Part shown: positions 1 to 11,847 of the stretch, piece by piece
How the letters are laid out: each line of letters starts with the position of its first letter
Position numbering within the stretch: the first letter of the stretch is position 1
Source of the DNA: Neostapfia colusana
Lineage: Eukaryota > Streptophyta > Magnoliopsida > Poales > Poaceae
Length of the DNA stretch: 64,000 nucleotides
Direction of reading: 5' to 3'
Assembly: GCA_030760725.1 (NCBI GenBank)
Contig: JASWHV010000004.1
Location: 56,201,136-56,265,135, forward strand
Made by a program: the position numbers and the translations under genes
The notes under the pieces: generated by a model
Told to the model about the DNA's origin: nothing
The model's input: the letters and a program-made list of their open reading frames with translations, nothing else
The model's database searches: none

Positions 1-1301
1 ATCGGTACCCGGCATCTCTACTTGCTCATTTGAGCTGCTAGAACTTCGGGGAGATGCGCAAGCATGTGCTGGAGCTACTGTAAGTTTATCTAGAGCGGAG
101 CTACCCCAAGCACAACGAATTTCTTCGAAGGGTCCTCGGGTTTATAAAGAACCGCCGGCGCCAAACTTCAAAATACTCGGTACCGGAGCTAAGAAAGTAG
201 GAACTGGTGGAAGGGAAGGAAGAAGGGTTCCTCACGCACCTCAGGGACCTTTTGGTTGATCGGTAAAGGCCGCAAATCCATCGGGCGATGGTGTGGCATA
301 CAGACGATCAACACCGGAGCTCCGAAGAGAATTCTAGCTCGTAGGCGCCTATCACCGGTGCTGGTGTTCACTTGAGGCTTCGGGGAGCACGAGAGAGACC
401 TGGCGCAACGTTCCCGCGGCTCAGCCACGCGAGAGGCACGCCGAGCTCGCCGGGCGTCGATGAGCCGAAGGGTTCTTCCGCCGGGTGGGGGTTTGAGTTC
501 GCGAGGCTCGAGCAGAGCGTGGAGAGGCTGCGGGGTAAGGAGGATGAGGGCAGATACGGCACTCGGCGGTCGCTTTAAGCACCCACGCGCCTGAACCGAC
601 GTCGGGGCGGCGGGGAAGCAGCTCGGTGGCGTCGGCCGGCGGGTTTGACCGGGAGCTGGCGCCCGTGCGTGAACAGCCGAGTGAAACAGAGAGTTTTTGC
701 TTCTATGGTGACTGACCAGTGGGCCCCCTCTCCTCATTTCTCAGTAAATTTTTCTGATATTTTCCTACCAGAAATTCAACATTAAAGACTTGACTTCACC
801 CCAAAGTCATAGTTTGAATTTGCTGAATTCAAATAGTTTGAATTCTGGTGTAAAATTTGAATGTGGTTTGATCATTTGAATTTGAAAAGGAGTTTGAATT
901 CTCCACTTTGTATTGCCTCAAAAATATAGCAAACCAGCTCCAAAGTTTCCAACTTTTGGCATGGCTTCTCATTCAAAGGTGGAGGACTCAGTTGTGAAAC
1001 CAAATTTTGAATTTGAGGGAATTGGAATTTGAAACTAAATTTGAAATTCAGATTAGAGGGTTTTTCCTTTTAATTCCAAACAAATATGAAAACTCCTCCA
1101 AATGAGCTGAAATTTGGAAGGTTGAATATTTGGAATATGAAGATCCAAGCTGTGCATTTAGATCTCCATGTTTGGAAGTTTTGGGAAGCCTAAACCCTCA
1201 CTTTGAACTTACACCATTAAAATTCAAAGTTTTAATTCCCCCCATTTTTACTAAGTGTTCATGAGCTGAATTTTCTTGCTACCACTTTTAGGGATTTTAC
1301 A
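1..1301 (-). repeat. 3' LTR of element A (partial)
   Basis: The element-sense LTR begins TGTAAAATCCC at 1301, right after the polypurine tract, and reads leftward beyond the window start. It matches 10226-11520 almost base for base. A TATA-like TTTATAAA lies at 141-148. The stretch 780-1290 is AT-rich U3 with many TTTGAATTT-like words. ORFs of up to 182 codons here are judged accidental: they have no recognisable domain and lie over U3. Confidence 0.9.
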
Positions 1302-1316
1302 TCCCTCCCCCCTTAG
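1302..1316 (-). other. Polypurine tract of element A
   Basis: In element sense the bases just before the 3' LTR are a purine run containing AAGGGGGGAGGGA. This is the usual plus-strand primer of LTR retrotransposons, and it fixes the LTR boundary at 1301. Confidence 0.85.
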
Positions 1317-1366
1317 AAAGAATCTCGTCCCGAGATTCCAAAGGAAAAGCAAAGTGGGGAAAAACT

Positions 1367-4300
1367 TTACCGGATATAGGATGATAGCAAGTCCGGATAA
1401 TACGTTCGTAGATAATCCTCGCTTTCCCATGTCGCCTCATCAGCGCTATGGTTACTCCACAAGACCTTGTAGAACCATAAGGTCCGGTTTCTTGTGGCAC
1501 GAGTCTTTTCATCGATGATCCGGATTGGATGCTCCGTGTACGTGAGGTCCGGTTGAAGAACTTCTATGTCTTCTGTGCGGATCTCAGCGGAGGGTTTGAG
1601 GCACTTCCTCAGCTGAGAGATGTGGAAGACGTTGTGAATGCCTGCGAGCGACGCCGGTAAATCCAAGCGATAGGCCACGGGTCTGCATCTTTCAATGACG
1701 GCGAACGGACCAATGAACCGCGGCGCAAGTTTACCCTTCACTCCGAAACGGTGAACTCCCTTCATCGGAGACACACGGACATAAACATGGTCCCTGATGT
1801 CGAAGTGGAGAGGACGGCGTCTTTTATCCGCATTGCTTTTCTGACGAGATTGAGCAGCCTTGAGGTTGGCTTGTATCATTCGCACTCGTTCTTCAGCTTC
1901 ATTCACAAGTTCAATGCCGTAGATGACTCGCTCGCCGGACTCGCACCAGTTGAGAGGTGTGCGACGTTTTCGGCCGTAGAGAGCTTCATACGGCGCCATC
2001 TTGATGCTAGCTTGATAGCCATTGTTGTAAGAAAACTCCGCCAACGGCAAATGATCGTCCCAATTCTTGCCTTGGTGGATGGCACAAGCGCGTAGCATGT
2101 CTTCCAGCACTTGATTCACCCGTTCAGTTTGACCATCTGTCTGCGGGTGATACGCGGAGCTTCGGATCAGTTTGGTCCCCAATGATGCGTGCAACTGTTC
2201 CCAAAACCGAGAAACGAACAGCGCACCACGATCTGAAATAATGGAGCGGGGAACACCGTGCAAACACAAGATCTTTGCAATGTACAGCTCCGCATATTGC
2301 TTGGCCACGTACTTTGTATGTACGGGGATAAAATGAGCCGACTTGGTTAGTCGATCGACTATCACCCAAATCGAGTCATGTTTGTGAGACGTGAGAGGTA
2401 ACCCGACTATGAAGTCCATGCTGATATCCTCCCACTTCCACGCCGGAATGTTCAATGGTTTCAGCTGTCCGGCTTTACGCATATGGTCGGCTTTCACACG
2501 CTGACACGTATCTCATTCAGATACGTACTTTGCGATTTGTCTTTTCATCCGTGTCCACCAAAATCTGGTTTTCAGATCCTGGTACATCTTCTTGCTGCCC
2601 GAATGAATAGAATACTTGGATAGATGTGCTTCGTCCAAGATTTTCTTCCGAAGCTTCATGTCACGGGGTACCACTATACGGTCTTTAAACCATAGAGTGT
2701 CATGTTCATCTCTTCGGAAGCACTTCATTTCGCCATTCTCCATCCTTCTCTGAATGTGCGACATTCCCATGTCCTTCTTCTGAGCTTCCATAATCTACTC
2801 TCTTATGGTTGGGATGAGAGCAAGATTATATAACGCCCCATATGGAACCAAGTACAGACTCGGCTCCTCCTCTTCAAGTGGGGTGATGGACAGATTGTTG
2901 ACATGAGATTTGCGGCTCAAGGCGTCAGCAACCACGTTTGCCTTTCCAGGATGGTAATGAATCTCGATCTCATAGTATTTGATCAGTTTTAGCCATCTCC
3001 GTTGCCGCATATTCAACTCCTTTTGAGGGAATATATATTTCAGACTTTTGTGGTGTAGAGGTGCACTAAGTTCCCAAGCAAATAGTGCCTCCACATCTTC
3101 AATGCCAACACCACAGCAGCAAGCTCAAGATCACGAGTCGGATAGTGCTGCTCGTGGTTACGAAGTTGACGTGAGCCATAGGCGACCACTCTTCCTCCTT
3201 GCATCAGTACACAGCCAAGCCCGATGCCAGACGCATCACAATATACGTCAAAGGGCTTGGTTGTATCCGGTTGAGCTAACACCGGGGCTGTTGTAAGATG
3301 CTTCACTAATGCTTGGAAAGCTTCTTCACAAGCTGAGCTCCAAACATATTTGATCCCCTTCTTCAACAGTTCAGTCATCGGCTTAGCAAGCTTGGAGAAA
3401 TTTGGTATGAATCTCCGATAATATCCTGCTAACCCGAGGAAACTCCTGACTTCATGGACTGATGTGGGGGACTTCCATTTCGGCACTTGTTCGATCTTGC
3501 TTGGATCAACTGCAATGCCTTCTGCAGAAATGATATGACCAAGGAAGGGTACTTGGCTGATCCAAAACTCGCACTTGCTGAACTTGGCATAAAGCTTATG
3601 GTCTCTTAGTCGTTGAAGTACGATATGCAAGTGTTTGGCGTGTTCCTCTTCAGACTTGGAGTAAACCAAGATGTCGTCTATGAACAACACCACAAACTTG
3701 TCCAACTCCGGCATGAACACTGAGTTCATGAGATACATGAAGTGTGCCGGGGCGTTGGTGAGACCAAAGGACATGACGAGGTATTCATACAACCCATATC
3801 TCGTCGAGAAGGCCGTCTTTGGAATATCTTCCGCTCGGATCTTGATTTGATGATACCCTGAGCGAAGATCCATCTTTGAAAACACACTTGCACCCACAAG
3901 TTGATCGAATAATATATCGATGCGGGGCAGTGGATATTTATTGTTGATGGTGACGGCGTTGAGAGGTCGGTAGTCCACACACAACCTCAAGGTTTCATCC
4001 TTTTTCTTCACAAACAGCGCCGAGCATCCCAATGGCGAGGAACTCGGTCGAATGAAACCCTTCTTCATCAAATCGTTGAGCTGCTCCTTCAGTTCAGCCA
4101 GCTCATTCGGAGCCATTTTATACGGTCTCCGTGATATCGGCGTCGTCCCAGGTACAAGTTCAATCTTGAACTCGACATCTCTTTCGGGTGGCATGCCCGG
4201 AAGATCATCCAGAAAGACATCCGGGTATCCACGGATCACACGAATATCCTCAAGTTTCGTGGCTTCCGTGTTATAGGTGGCTGGAGCTTCTTGAACCGAA

Positions 4301-4697
4301 CGATCAAGAATAAGAACATGTGGTTCATGAAGTGGAGAGTTTAAACGAACCACACGTGGAATGATGTCAAGAACAGCACCATGGCGATGTAGCCATGACA
4401 TTCCTAAAATGACATCGAGCTTTTGACTCTCTAACATGATTAGAGACATCGGGTATAGATTTCCACCCAACTGTAATGGTGCTCTATAGACCATTCTATC
4501 AGCTATTATTTTCCCACCCGGAGAACATATTAAATATGAATTATTTGTGGGAATGATAGGCAGTTGATATTTAATAACATAAGACTGACTTATGAAATTA
4601 TGGGTGGCACCGGAATCAAAGAGTATGACTACGGGATGATCTAAGTAAGAAAACGTACCCGCGAGGACGGGTTCGCGTTCTGGCACGTCTTCGATAG
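1367..4697 (-). pseudogene. pol: pol of element A (PR-RT-RNase H-IN-chromodomain), interrupted
   Basis: Pol region of a gypsy element. An open stretch at 4686-3040 encodes aspartic protease (LFDSGAT), reverse transcriptase (FIDDIL) and the start of RNase H (YCDASG). A 4-base loss near 3048 within the RNase H YTDHKSLK motif shifts the frame. The reading then continues at 3094-2795, meets a stop, resumes at 2791-2513, and stops again where the first Cys of the integrase HHCC finger (SECDTC in relative H) should be. Integrase core (MDFIVG, SDRG, QTERVN) and a chromodomain (EATWESE) follow at 2497-1367. With one frameshift and two stops the protein cannot be made whole. Gag and pol are also in different frames near 4720, whereas E reads through in one frame. 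Confidence 0.9.
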
Positions 4698-5885
4698 CTA
4701 AGTGGTGGACGTTGCCAGGTTTTGGTGCTCGTTGCGGGGCTGATTAGCGCCCTGATATGGTGCTGCACCCCTGCCCTGTCGCGGCTCGGGGCAGTCTCTC
4801 GAAATGTGCCCGACACGGCCACACGTATAGCACGTGTAAGGTGTCGGGGTCCCGCCGACTTGAGGACGGAATCCCGGTGCATGCTGCTGAAACTGCGGCG
4901 CATGCGGGACCATCCTTTGATGCTCCTGTTGCTGTGGTGGATACGTCGGTCGAAAGCCCGGCGCATTATATTGCCGACCGCGAAACTGAGGCGGTCGCGC
5001 CGGTGGCTGCCATCTCTGACCGGATGGTGAGCGATACACCACACGGTATTTTTGTGGCGTCCCACCACTGCTGCTCGTCAGCGCGCTGCGTTTCCTCTTG
5101 TCAGAACCACGCTCGCGCTGAGCATTTTCTTGTAGAATCGCGGCATTAACGAGGTCGTTGAATGTGCCGCGATTGCTTTGGGCGAGATGGACCTTCATCT
5201 TTGACAGGCCCCGGAAGAAAGCGTTGCGCTTGTTGTCTTCCGTCCCCACAAATCCCGGCGCATACTGCGCCAGCCGGTTGAATAACCTGGAGTACTCATG
5301 AGCACTCCTCTCGCCTTGCCGTAACGCCAGGAACTCTTGGAGTTTCATTTCCATCACACCGGGAGGTATGTGATAGGCGCGGAACGCCTCCCGGAATTCC
5401 GCCCATGTGACGGCATGGTCAGCCGGTAAGGAGGCGGTGTAGTTCGCCCACCATGTACCGGCTTCTCCTTGAAGCTGTTGCGCTGCATACAGCGCCTTCT
5501 GATGTTCGGTGCACCGTAGCAGCCCGAACTTCGCCTCCAGAGTGTGGATAAAGCTGTCCGCCTCAAAAGGCTCCTCGGCCTCCGTGAAGACCGGTGGATG
5601 GGTCGCCATGAGTTCTGAATACAAACTTTGTTGGGGCTGGCATTGCCCATTGTCTTGGCGTCCTCCCTGATGGGACACATTTTGCTGGACTAGCATCCGC
5701 AGCAACTCGGTTTGCTCGTCGCGCGAGCCGAGCACTGCGGCGAGAACCTCCGCAAGATTCCTTGGAAGTTCTGGTGGTGGAGGAGGTGGTTGCTGCTGCG
5801 TCGTGGTTTGCTCCGGTGGTGGAGACTCATCACCACGAACCTGACTTGGACCTCCCTCCTCTTGCGTTGAACGTGTCCGCACCAT
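4698..5885 (-). CDS. gag: gag of element A, 395 codons, open
   Basis: Capsid/nucleocapsid protein that would package element RNA into particles. It has a Pro/Gln-rich N-terminus (residues 15-45), a retrotransposon gag domain at about 95-230 (FEADSFIH, WWANYTASL, EFREAFRAYHIP) and one zinc knuckle CYTCGRVGHISRDC near residue 350. The ATG at 5885 follows a GCAG-A, one of a series of splice-acceptor-like starts in this window. The frame is open throughout, unlike pol, so A could in principle supply Gag only. The end frame differs from pol by one base, which may be a mutation rather than programmed frameshifting. Confidence 0.85.
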   Translation of the reverse strand: MVRTRSTQEEGGPSQVRGDESPPPEQTTTQQQPPPPPPELPRNLAEVLAAVLGSRDEQTELLRMLVQQNVSHQGGRQDNGQCQPQQSLYSELMATHPPVFTEAEEPFEADSFIHTLEAKFGLLRCTEHQKALYAAQQLQGEAGTWWANYTASLPADHAVTWAEFREAFRAYHIPPGVMEMKLQEFLALRQGERSAHEYSRLFNRLAQYAPGFVGTEDNKRNAFFRGLSKMKVHLAQSNRGTFNDLVNAAILQENAQRERGSDKRKRSALTSSSGGTPQKYRVVYRSPSGQRWQPPARPPQFRGRQYNAPGFRPTYPPQQQEHQRMVPHAPQFQQHAPGFRPQVGGTPTPYTCYTCGRVGHISRDCPEPRQGRGAAPYQGANQPRNEHQNLATSTT

Positions 5886-7463
5886 TCTGCATTCAGATCA
5901 TTCAAATGATCAGCACATGTTGGTTTATTTCATCCAATCTATACAATAGTAGTGCGAGAATGGAATAAACAGTATGCATAACAGTCACACATATGGATAA
6001 AGCATACACTTTATGCAACATATACATCCCTGGACCGTGTCACACGATCGAGTTCCAAAGTATTGAACTTTATGGGTTAAAAGTTCATTTCGACCATCAG
6101 GGTCACCACGGGATGTTAAGTGTGTTAGCATGCGTAATTCCTCGCTATTGTATTGGACCCAAGCATGTACTACCTCGAAGTGATATGTCAAATGCATAAA
6201 CCCTTTGACTCCAAATTGCTGTTTTACAACAGCCACTGGACGTCAAACGGTGAAACTAAGTGTTTTAGTTGAAATACAGAAAATTCCAGAGAGCATTTTG
6301 GTCTGCCCTGTTTCTGGACAGTGCCCACTCATCTGAGATTTTCATCCCATTGGAGGGAGATTTTGTTCTGGAGCTCTACAGAAAAGTTGTAGAGGACTTC
6401 TAAACCTTTCCAGAATGGTATCCCACACCTCCATTGGTTCAACCAATCTTAATTTATGCCCTGTTTAAGTTCAGAAAAAAAAATTCTGCCAAAAACAGGG
6501 AAAATTATTCCTAAGTTTCGAGATTGAATCTATACTCCCAATTGACGCTTAGTTCAATATAGGAGTGTACTAACCCCTAAATGAAATCCTAAACTTCATT
6601 TTGACACTTTTCTTTGAAAATAAACTTTTATGCAATCGGTACTACGTTTCCTCACCAAAGAAAAATCCTAAACCGGTATTCCGGCATATACGTATCAAAT
6701 GGTGGAACTAAAGTCGTCACTCACACACGGTTTCTACACGTCATGCACTAACGTGGTTAATGTACCTGCAGAAGAACACACAATAATGGTGCACACAAAG
6801 GTTTTTAACATTACAGGCAGTTCCATATCATAATAAAAACATACGGTCCGTATCATTGCCATACGGATCGTCCTTGAGTCAAGCCACGTCTCAAGGTACA
6901 TGGTCGTGTTTCCACACCACACGACGGGGAACCCGAGTAGAGCACGAACGGCTCGTCACGGTTGGGAATTTTATCAACCCAACGGATACCACCTACTGCC
7001 TCATGACCGTTGAGGCACGCCGATGGCGAGCACTGCGTATGGCCCTTTGAACATTGAACGTTCAAGAGTTGCATACTATCGTGTTGCTTACCACATGATG
7101 GGGTATTCTCACTTTTGCCTAAAGCACTCTGGAGATCAGCGTTTTCATATGCTCTCAGGACCATAGAGAGGTCCAGAGACTCATATTAACTACCGTGCCA
7201 AGCCACGGTATACCATCCCATACTATTACTCGTATGGTGAGTTACCGCAATTGATCCGCCTGCTGTGGCGTACCTTACCTCTTACCTGACGTCGGAGCGT
7301 TGTTACAGAATGTATAACAAATATGTTAGCTTTCCACCATCATAACTAGTACTATCATAGACCTTATGTGGGCTTAATGACTAATCCTCACTCAACTACT
7401 TCTAAGTTTTCAAAATAGGCTCTTTTCGAGCGTGCTATTCCCAATGCAGCTCTGAACCACGAC
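5886..7463 (-). other. 5' leader of element A, accessory ORF region deleted
   Basis: Untranslated leader between primer site and gag. In element sense it aligns in pieces with the leader of H (50014-52388): matching blocks lie at 6660-6780 versus 50150-50290, at 6240-6420 versus 50530-50690, and at 5890-6010 versus 52250-52388. Most of the region that in H holds the accessory ORF is missing; an 83-codon ORF at 6236-5985 starts similarly (VKQQF versus DKQF) and may be a relic. Just downstream of the primer site are three short stem-loops: 7191-7210 (TACCGTG/CACGGTA), 7218-7237 (CCATAC/GTATGG) and 7152-7178 (GGACC/GGTCC). Confidence 0.7.
7448..7459 (-). other. Primer-binding site of element A (damaged)
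   Basis: Element-sense TGGTTCAGAGC lies 4 nt inside the 5' LTR end. Compared with TGGTATCAGAGC, the complement of the initiator-Met tRNA 3' end seen in C, D and E, one A is missing. Confidence 0.75.
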
Positions 7464-10400
7464 TGTGGAGACCACCCCGTGGTTCACCCACTCCAGGATC
7501 ACATAGGGTGGTGCCGTGCGATGCGGCACCCGACAGCACACACGAAAAGAATTAAGAACAACTTACAAACTTTTATTTAATATAAAACAGCGGAAGACTT
7601 ATACAAAACTTATTCATACAGCGGAAGTAATATACATATACGGCCTCTCATCATAGCTATGCAAAAGTGCAGCCGTCCAGCCCGGGGACGCTACACACTA
7701 GCAGCAAGTAACCGGAGATCACGGCGGCGTGCATGGCTCCAGCTCGGCCGTGTACCCCGACGGGGGCATCGCCTCGTCCTCGGAACCTTCCTCATAACTC
7801 TCACATGCACACAGCTCAAAATATTGCAACCGTGAGCACGATGGCTCAGCAAATCTTAACCGTCAATCCTAGGCATGAAACTCTACGTGCAAGGATGTGT
7901 AAGGTAGGAAAGGACCTTGCAATAAATACACGCCTATAAGTTGATCCTTACTTTCAGTTTTATAGCAGCAGATTCATGTGCCTTAGGCAGCCCTCACATC
8001 GGAAGTCCACAATGAAACAAGAAACGCTTTCCCCCGATGTGGAGATGCCCAAAGTGGAATATAAACTTAATTTGCTCTATAACTACAGCATACAAAGTTT
8101 CAAGATATTTAATAGTTCAATACAGCATTTTCAGTTGGCTTATTTCACTTCTTACTACGTCACAGCGCAGTGAACAAGGGGTACTCAAATAACCGTGAGG
8201 GACGGTGATTGCAATCAAGACACACCCGGATAACATGTTGCATACACCCACTTTCAGAAACGTGATTCCACACCCCTTCCTACTCTGTTGTATGCAACAA
8301 CCTTTCAAAGGCAACCCAAATGCCGAACCGGTCCATCCGTAATGGGTAGGAGGTCCTCGCGTGGAGCATGACTGTGCCCACCGGCAGATTTACACCTTGC
8401 TACCCTCAACCCACTCCTATTTACGGTTGGGTAAGCCTCGGCACCCAGGTTAACCAATTACATCGGTTTCCTGGTTCCCATATGCCAGTATGCATCCGGT
8501 ACTGTTCGATACTTGTCCAGCAGGGCCGCACACGGACGGTCCTCAACCGACACCAACAGGACTAAGCACGTGAGACCTCTGCTCACTGCATCCTATCCCC
8601 CCTGCTGGGTCTCATTTTCATAACTTAAGCCATTTTCTACCTCTTTTCATTCCGTTTAATAAGTACTATCTCATGAGTAGCTTCCAACCACTCGACTTCT
8701 ACCGAGATCCTAAACATTAGCATGGCAGTCTCTACTCGTCGAGTTTGTAAACTACCCAACCCTTTATAGGATTTAAAGAGGCTATGCAAGTGGGGTTTCA
8801 ATCACCCTAACTCTAATGCAAACTTTCACCCTAGACATAAATGATACAAATAAAAAGCTTTATAAAAAGTACTTAAGTGCAAACTGGGTCTTGCCTGGTT
8901 GCGAGTCAAACGGGAAGTTATCTTCGGGTGGGAGGACGTCCAAGGGCTCCGGTGCGTCCTCTACTTCGGTCACTATGATGAAATGTAATAAAATACATGT
9001 GTAAGTATTAAAGGTTTATAGAAATTGAACTTCTATTCATAGCTACTGCTATTTAGGATCCTTAATCGGCTTTGGGATTTTTACAGTGGATACTAGACTC
9101 TCTAAGGATGATTTGAGCCAAATTTGGAGACATGTCATTGCACAATGTAGTCTTTAAAATTCCTACAAGTACAATGCTTCTCTGAATTGTGAGCCCAAAC
9201 TAGGAGCTTTGACATAGCTAGTAATGGAATATCTGATTAGGGTAAGTCCCCATGGTTCTAACAAAATTTGTTTCACCATTTTTGGAGCTACCATCAGAGA
9301 GATATGAATTTTTGAACTTGGACTGGAGTTCTGAAATGTTTCTGTTTAAATTTGAAATTCAAAATAAAGGCTGAACTTGGGAAGGCAGTTTAGCCTAGCA
9401 AATGAATTCCAATGAAGCCCAAATTTTTATGAAGATCAGTAACTATGGAAAGGATTTGCTGCCCAAATTTGGGACTATTTCGTACAGAATTGCTCCTGTA
9501 ATAAATCCCTAAAGGATTTACTAAAAAAATTCTACATAAATTCCTGGGCATTTTCATAGCCTAAAATTGGTTTCTCTGTGAAGTACTCCTCATGAGGATT
9601 CCAGCAAAATTGGTCTCACTCTTTTTGGATTTTTCTACACAATGTTACGGGCTTGCAAAGATCAGCTAATTCCAGGAATTATTTCTCTAATAGAAACTTC
9701 AAATAATTGGAACTGGGCCCACTGGTTTAAATCGGACCAGTGAAATTTCGGCAACACCGGGGGCTACGGGGTTATTCCCACGCAGCCACACCAGATCCAG
9801 CGCCACAAGCCGATCCCAGCGACTATACGGAGGCTGACCGGTGGGACCCGGCCCTCCTTCGTCTTCCTCGCGCTGTCCGCGCCTCCCGCGGCGGCGCACG
9901 CCGGTGAGGCTCGCCGGGACGGGGTTCCCGTGGTCCAAACTTCGTCAAACCCGCCGCCTGTGAGTTCTACACCGTGCTGAACACGATGGTGGGGTCGGGA
10001 GCCGATGAAAACGGCCGGAAAGGTGCTTGCACCGGCGACCATGTCAAACCTTACTTCGGCGACCTCGCTCTCCCTCAACAGTGGGTCTTTCGGGCTAGGG
10101 TTTGCTCCAAAAGCACCAGTGTCCCATGGACAACATCAACCCATAGCTCGCTCTCCCTAAAAACCACCGGAGAGGGGACCTCACTGGCGACCCGAGCCCG
10201 CAAAACTCCGGCGGCGACAAAAACTCGGTACCCTGCATCTCTACTTGCTCATTTGAGCTGCTAGAACTTCGGGAAGATGCGCAAGCATGTTCTGGAGCTA
10301 CTGTAAGTTTATCTAGAGTGGAGCTACCCCGAGCACAACGAATTTCTTCGAAGGGTCCTCGGATTTCTAAAGAACCGCCGGCGCCAAACTTCAAATTACT

Positions 10401-11520
10401 CGGTACCGGAGCTAAGAAAGTAGGAACTGGTGGAAGGGAAGGAAGAAGGGTTCCTCATGCACATCAGGGACCTTTTGGTTGATTGGAAAAGGCCACAAAT
10501 CCGTCGGGCGATGGTGTGGCGTACAGACGATCAACACCAGAGCTCCGAAGAGAATTCCAGCTCGTAGGCGCCAATCACCGGTACTGGTGTTCACTTGAGG
10601 CTTCGGGGAGCAGGAGAGAGACCTGGCGCAACGTTCCCACGGCTCAGCCGCGCGAGAGGCACGCCGAGCTCACCGGGCGTCGATGAGCCGAAGGGTTCTT
10701 CCGCCGGGTGGGGGTTTGAGTTCGCGAGGCTCGAGCAGAGCGTGGAGAGGCTGCGGGGTAAGGAGGATGAGGGCAGATACGGCACTCGGTGGTCGCTTTA
10801 AGCACCCACGCGCCTGAACCGACGTCGGGGTGGCGGGGAAGCAGCTCGGTGGCGTCGGCCAGCGGGTTTGACCGGGAGCTGGCGCCCGCGCGTGAACAGC
10901 CGAGTGAAACAGAGTTTTTGCTTCTATGGTGACTGACCAGTGGGCCCCCTCTCCTCATTTCTCAGTAAATTTTTCTGATATTTTCCCACCAGCAACTCAA
11001 CATTAAAGACTTGACTTCACCCCAAAGTCATAGTTTGTATTTGCTGAATTCAAATAGTTTGAATTCTGGTGTAAAATTTGAATGTGGTTTGATCATTTGA
11101 ATTTGAAAAGGAGTTTGAATTCTCCACTTTGTATTGCCTCAAAAATATAGCAAACCAGCTCCAAAGTTTCCAATTTTTGGCATGGCTGCTCATTCAAAGG
11201 TGGAGGACTCAGTTGTGAAACCAAATTTTGAATTTGAAGGAATTGGAATTGAAACTGAATTTGAAATTCAGATTAGAGGGTTTTTCCTTTTAATTCCAAA
11301 CAAATAAGAAAATTCCTCCAAATGAGCTGAAATTTGGAAGGTTGAATATTTGGAATATGAAGATCCAAGCTGTGCATTTAGATCTTCATGTTTGGAAGTT
11401 TTGGGAAGTCTAAACCCTCACTTTGAACTTACACCATTAAAATTCAACTTTTTAATTCCCCCATTTTTCCTAAGTGTTCATGAGCTGAATTTTCTTGCTA
11501 CCACTTTTGGGGATTTTACA
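7464..11520 (-). repeat. 5' LTR of element A, 4057 bp
   Basis: Complete family I LTR with termini TG/CA (plus-strand 'tgtggagacc' at 7464 and 'ggattttaca' ending 11520). U3 and the promoter lie at the right. The TATA present in the 3' LTR (TTTATAAA, 141-148) reads TTTAGAAA in element sense here (10364-10371), so the promoter-proximal copy looks weakened. CTTCCGCTG motifs near 7585-7640 mark the polyadenylation region. An exon-like block is at 8895-8972. No host gene is seen in this 4 kb. Confidence 0.88.
8895..8972 (-). other. Exon-like block in A LTR, 78 nt
   Basis: In element sense a pyrimidine-rich acceptor (ttacatttcatcatag) is followed by 78 nt and then a GC-type donor CCAG/GCAAGA. Read in phase 1 it is open for 26 codons and gives an acidic, Pro-rich peptide containing EDAPEPLDVLPPEDNFPF. 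The same position in H' gives a related peptide of 27 codons (49772-49852). Families II and III have equivalent blocks. Splicing itself is inferred. Confidence 0.5.
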
Positions 11521-11816
11521 GCGCCTTCGGAGCTCACCCCTGCGGAAGAGGTGAGGTCCGGCCTCGCTGGACACGTGGCGCCCTCGGAGCTCGCCCCTAC
11601 GGAGGGGGCGAGGCCCTTAGAGGTTTTTCTCCTGTGCGCGGGGGTACCCGGTACTGGGGGGTACCGACACAATTTCCCCCAAATTTTCCCCACATTTGGG
11701 GGAATAAAATCCCCAAGGCTGCCACACCTAACTGAAAAGATAAGTTTGTTGAGATCCAAAGTTGAGTTGGACTCATATTTGAGCTCCAATTTGAGTAGGA
11801 CTCCTCTTTTTCCCCT

Positions 11817-11824
11817 TATAAATA
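11817..11824 (+). promoter_or_regulatory. TATA box of B LTR
   Basis: TATAAATA followed by gaaccc. The same TATAAATAGAACCC context occurs in the LTRs of C (19298-19305, minus), D (40957-40964) and I (59047-59054), which marks the family II transcription start region. Confidence 0.75.
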
Positions 11825-11832
11825 GAACCCAA

Positions 11833-11847
11833 CCCCCCCCCCCCCCC
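11833..11847. repeat. Poly-C tract
   Basis: Fifteen consecutive C just downstream of the TATA box of B. Related LTRs have only short C runs here, so this is a local expansion and a likely site of read or assembly length error. Confidence 0.9.

Larger units (their letters stand above)
1..11520 (-). mobile_element. Element A: Ty3/gypsy chromovirus, family I, truncated by window edge
   Basis: LTR retrotransposon on the minus strand. In element order: 5' LTR 11520-7464, primer site 7459-7448, leader 7463-5886, gag 5885-4698, pol 4697-1367, polypurine tract, and a 3' LTR from 1301 running out of the window. The segments 1-1301 and about 10226-11520 are the two LTR copies. I count roughly 44 substitutions over 1.3 kb by eye (about 3.4%), so the insertion is older than element E. 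At 11520 the LTR end is followed abruptly by family II LTR sequence, so A inserted into the LTR of B. The right-hand target duplication would be gcgcc at 11521-11525; the left one is outside the window. Confidence 0.9.

Noticed and set aside
189..737. 182-codon ORF in A's LTR
   Set aside because: GC-rich U3 sequence read against chance; no domain, and the other LTR copy breaks the frame.
4690..4730. Programmed frameshift between gag and pol in A
   Set aside because: No slippery sequence stands out, and E reads gag-pol in one frame, so a simple indel is more likely.
6841..6866. Palindrome ATACGGTCCGTAT in A's leader
   Set aside because: Short and not found in H's leader; nothing ties it to a function.
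9699..10394. Several 79-104 codon ORFs in A's 5' LTR
   Set aside because: Overlapping frames on both strands in GC-rich LTR; composition explains them.
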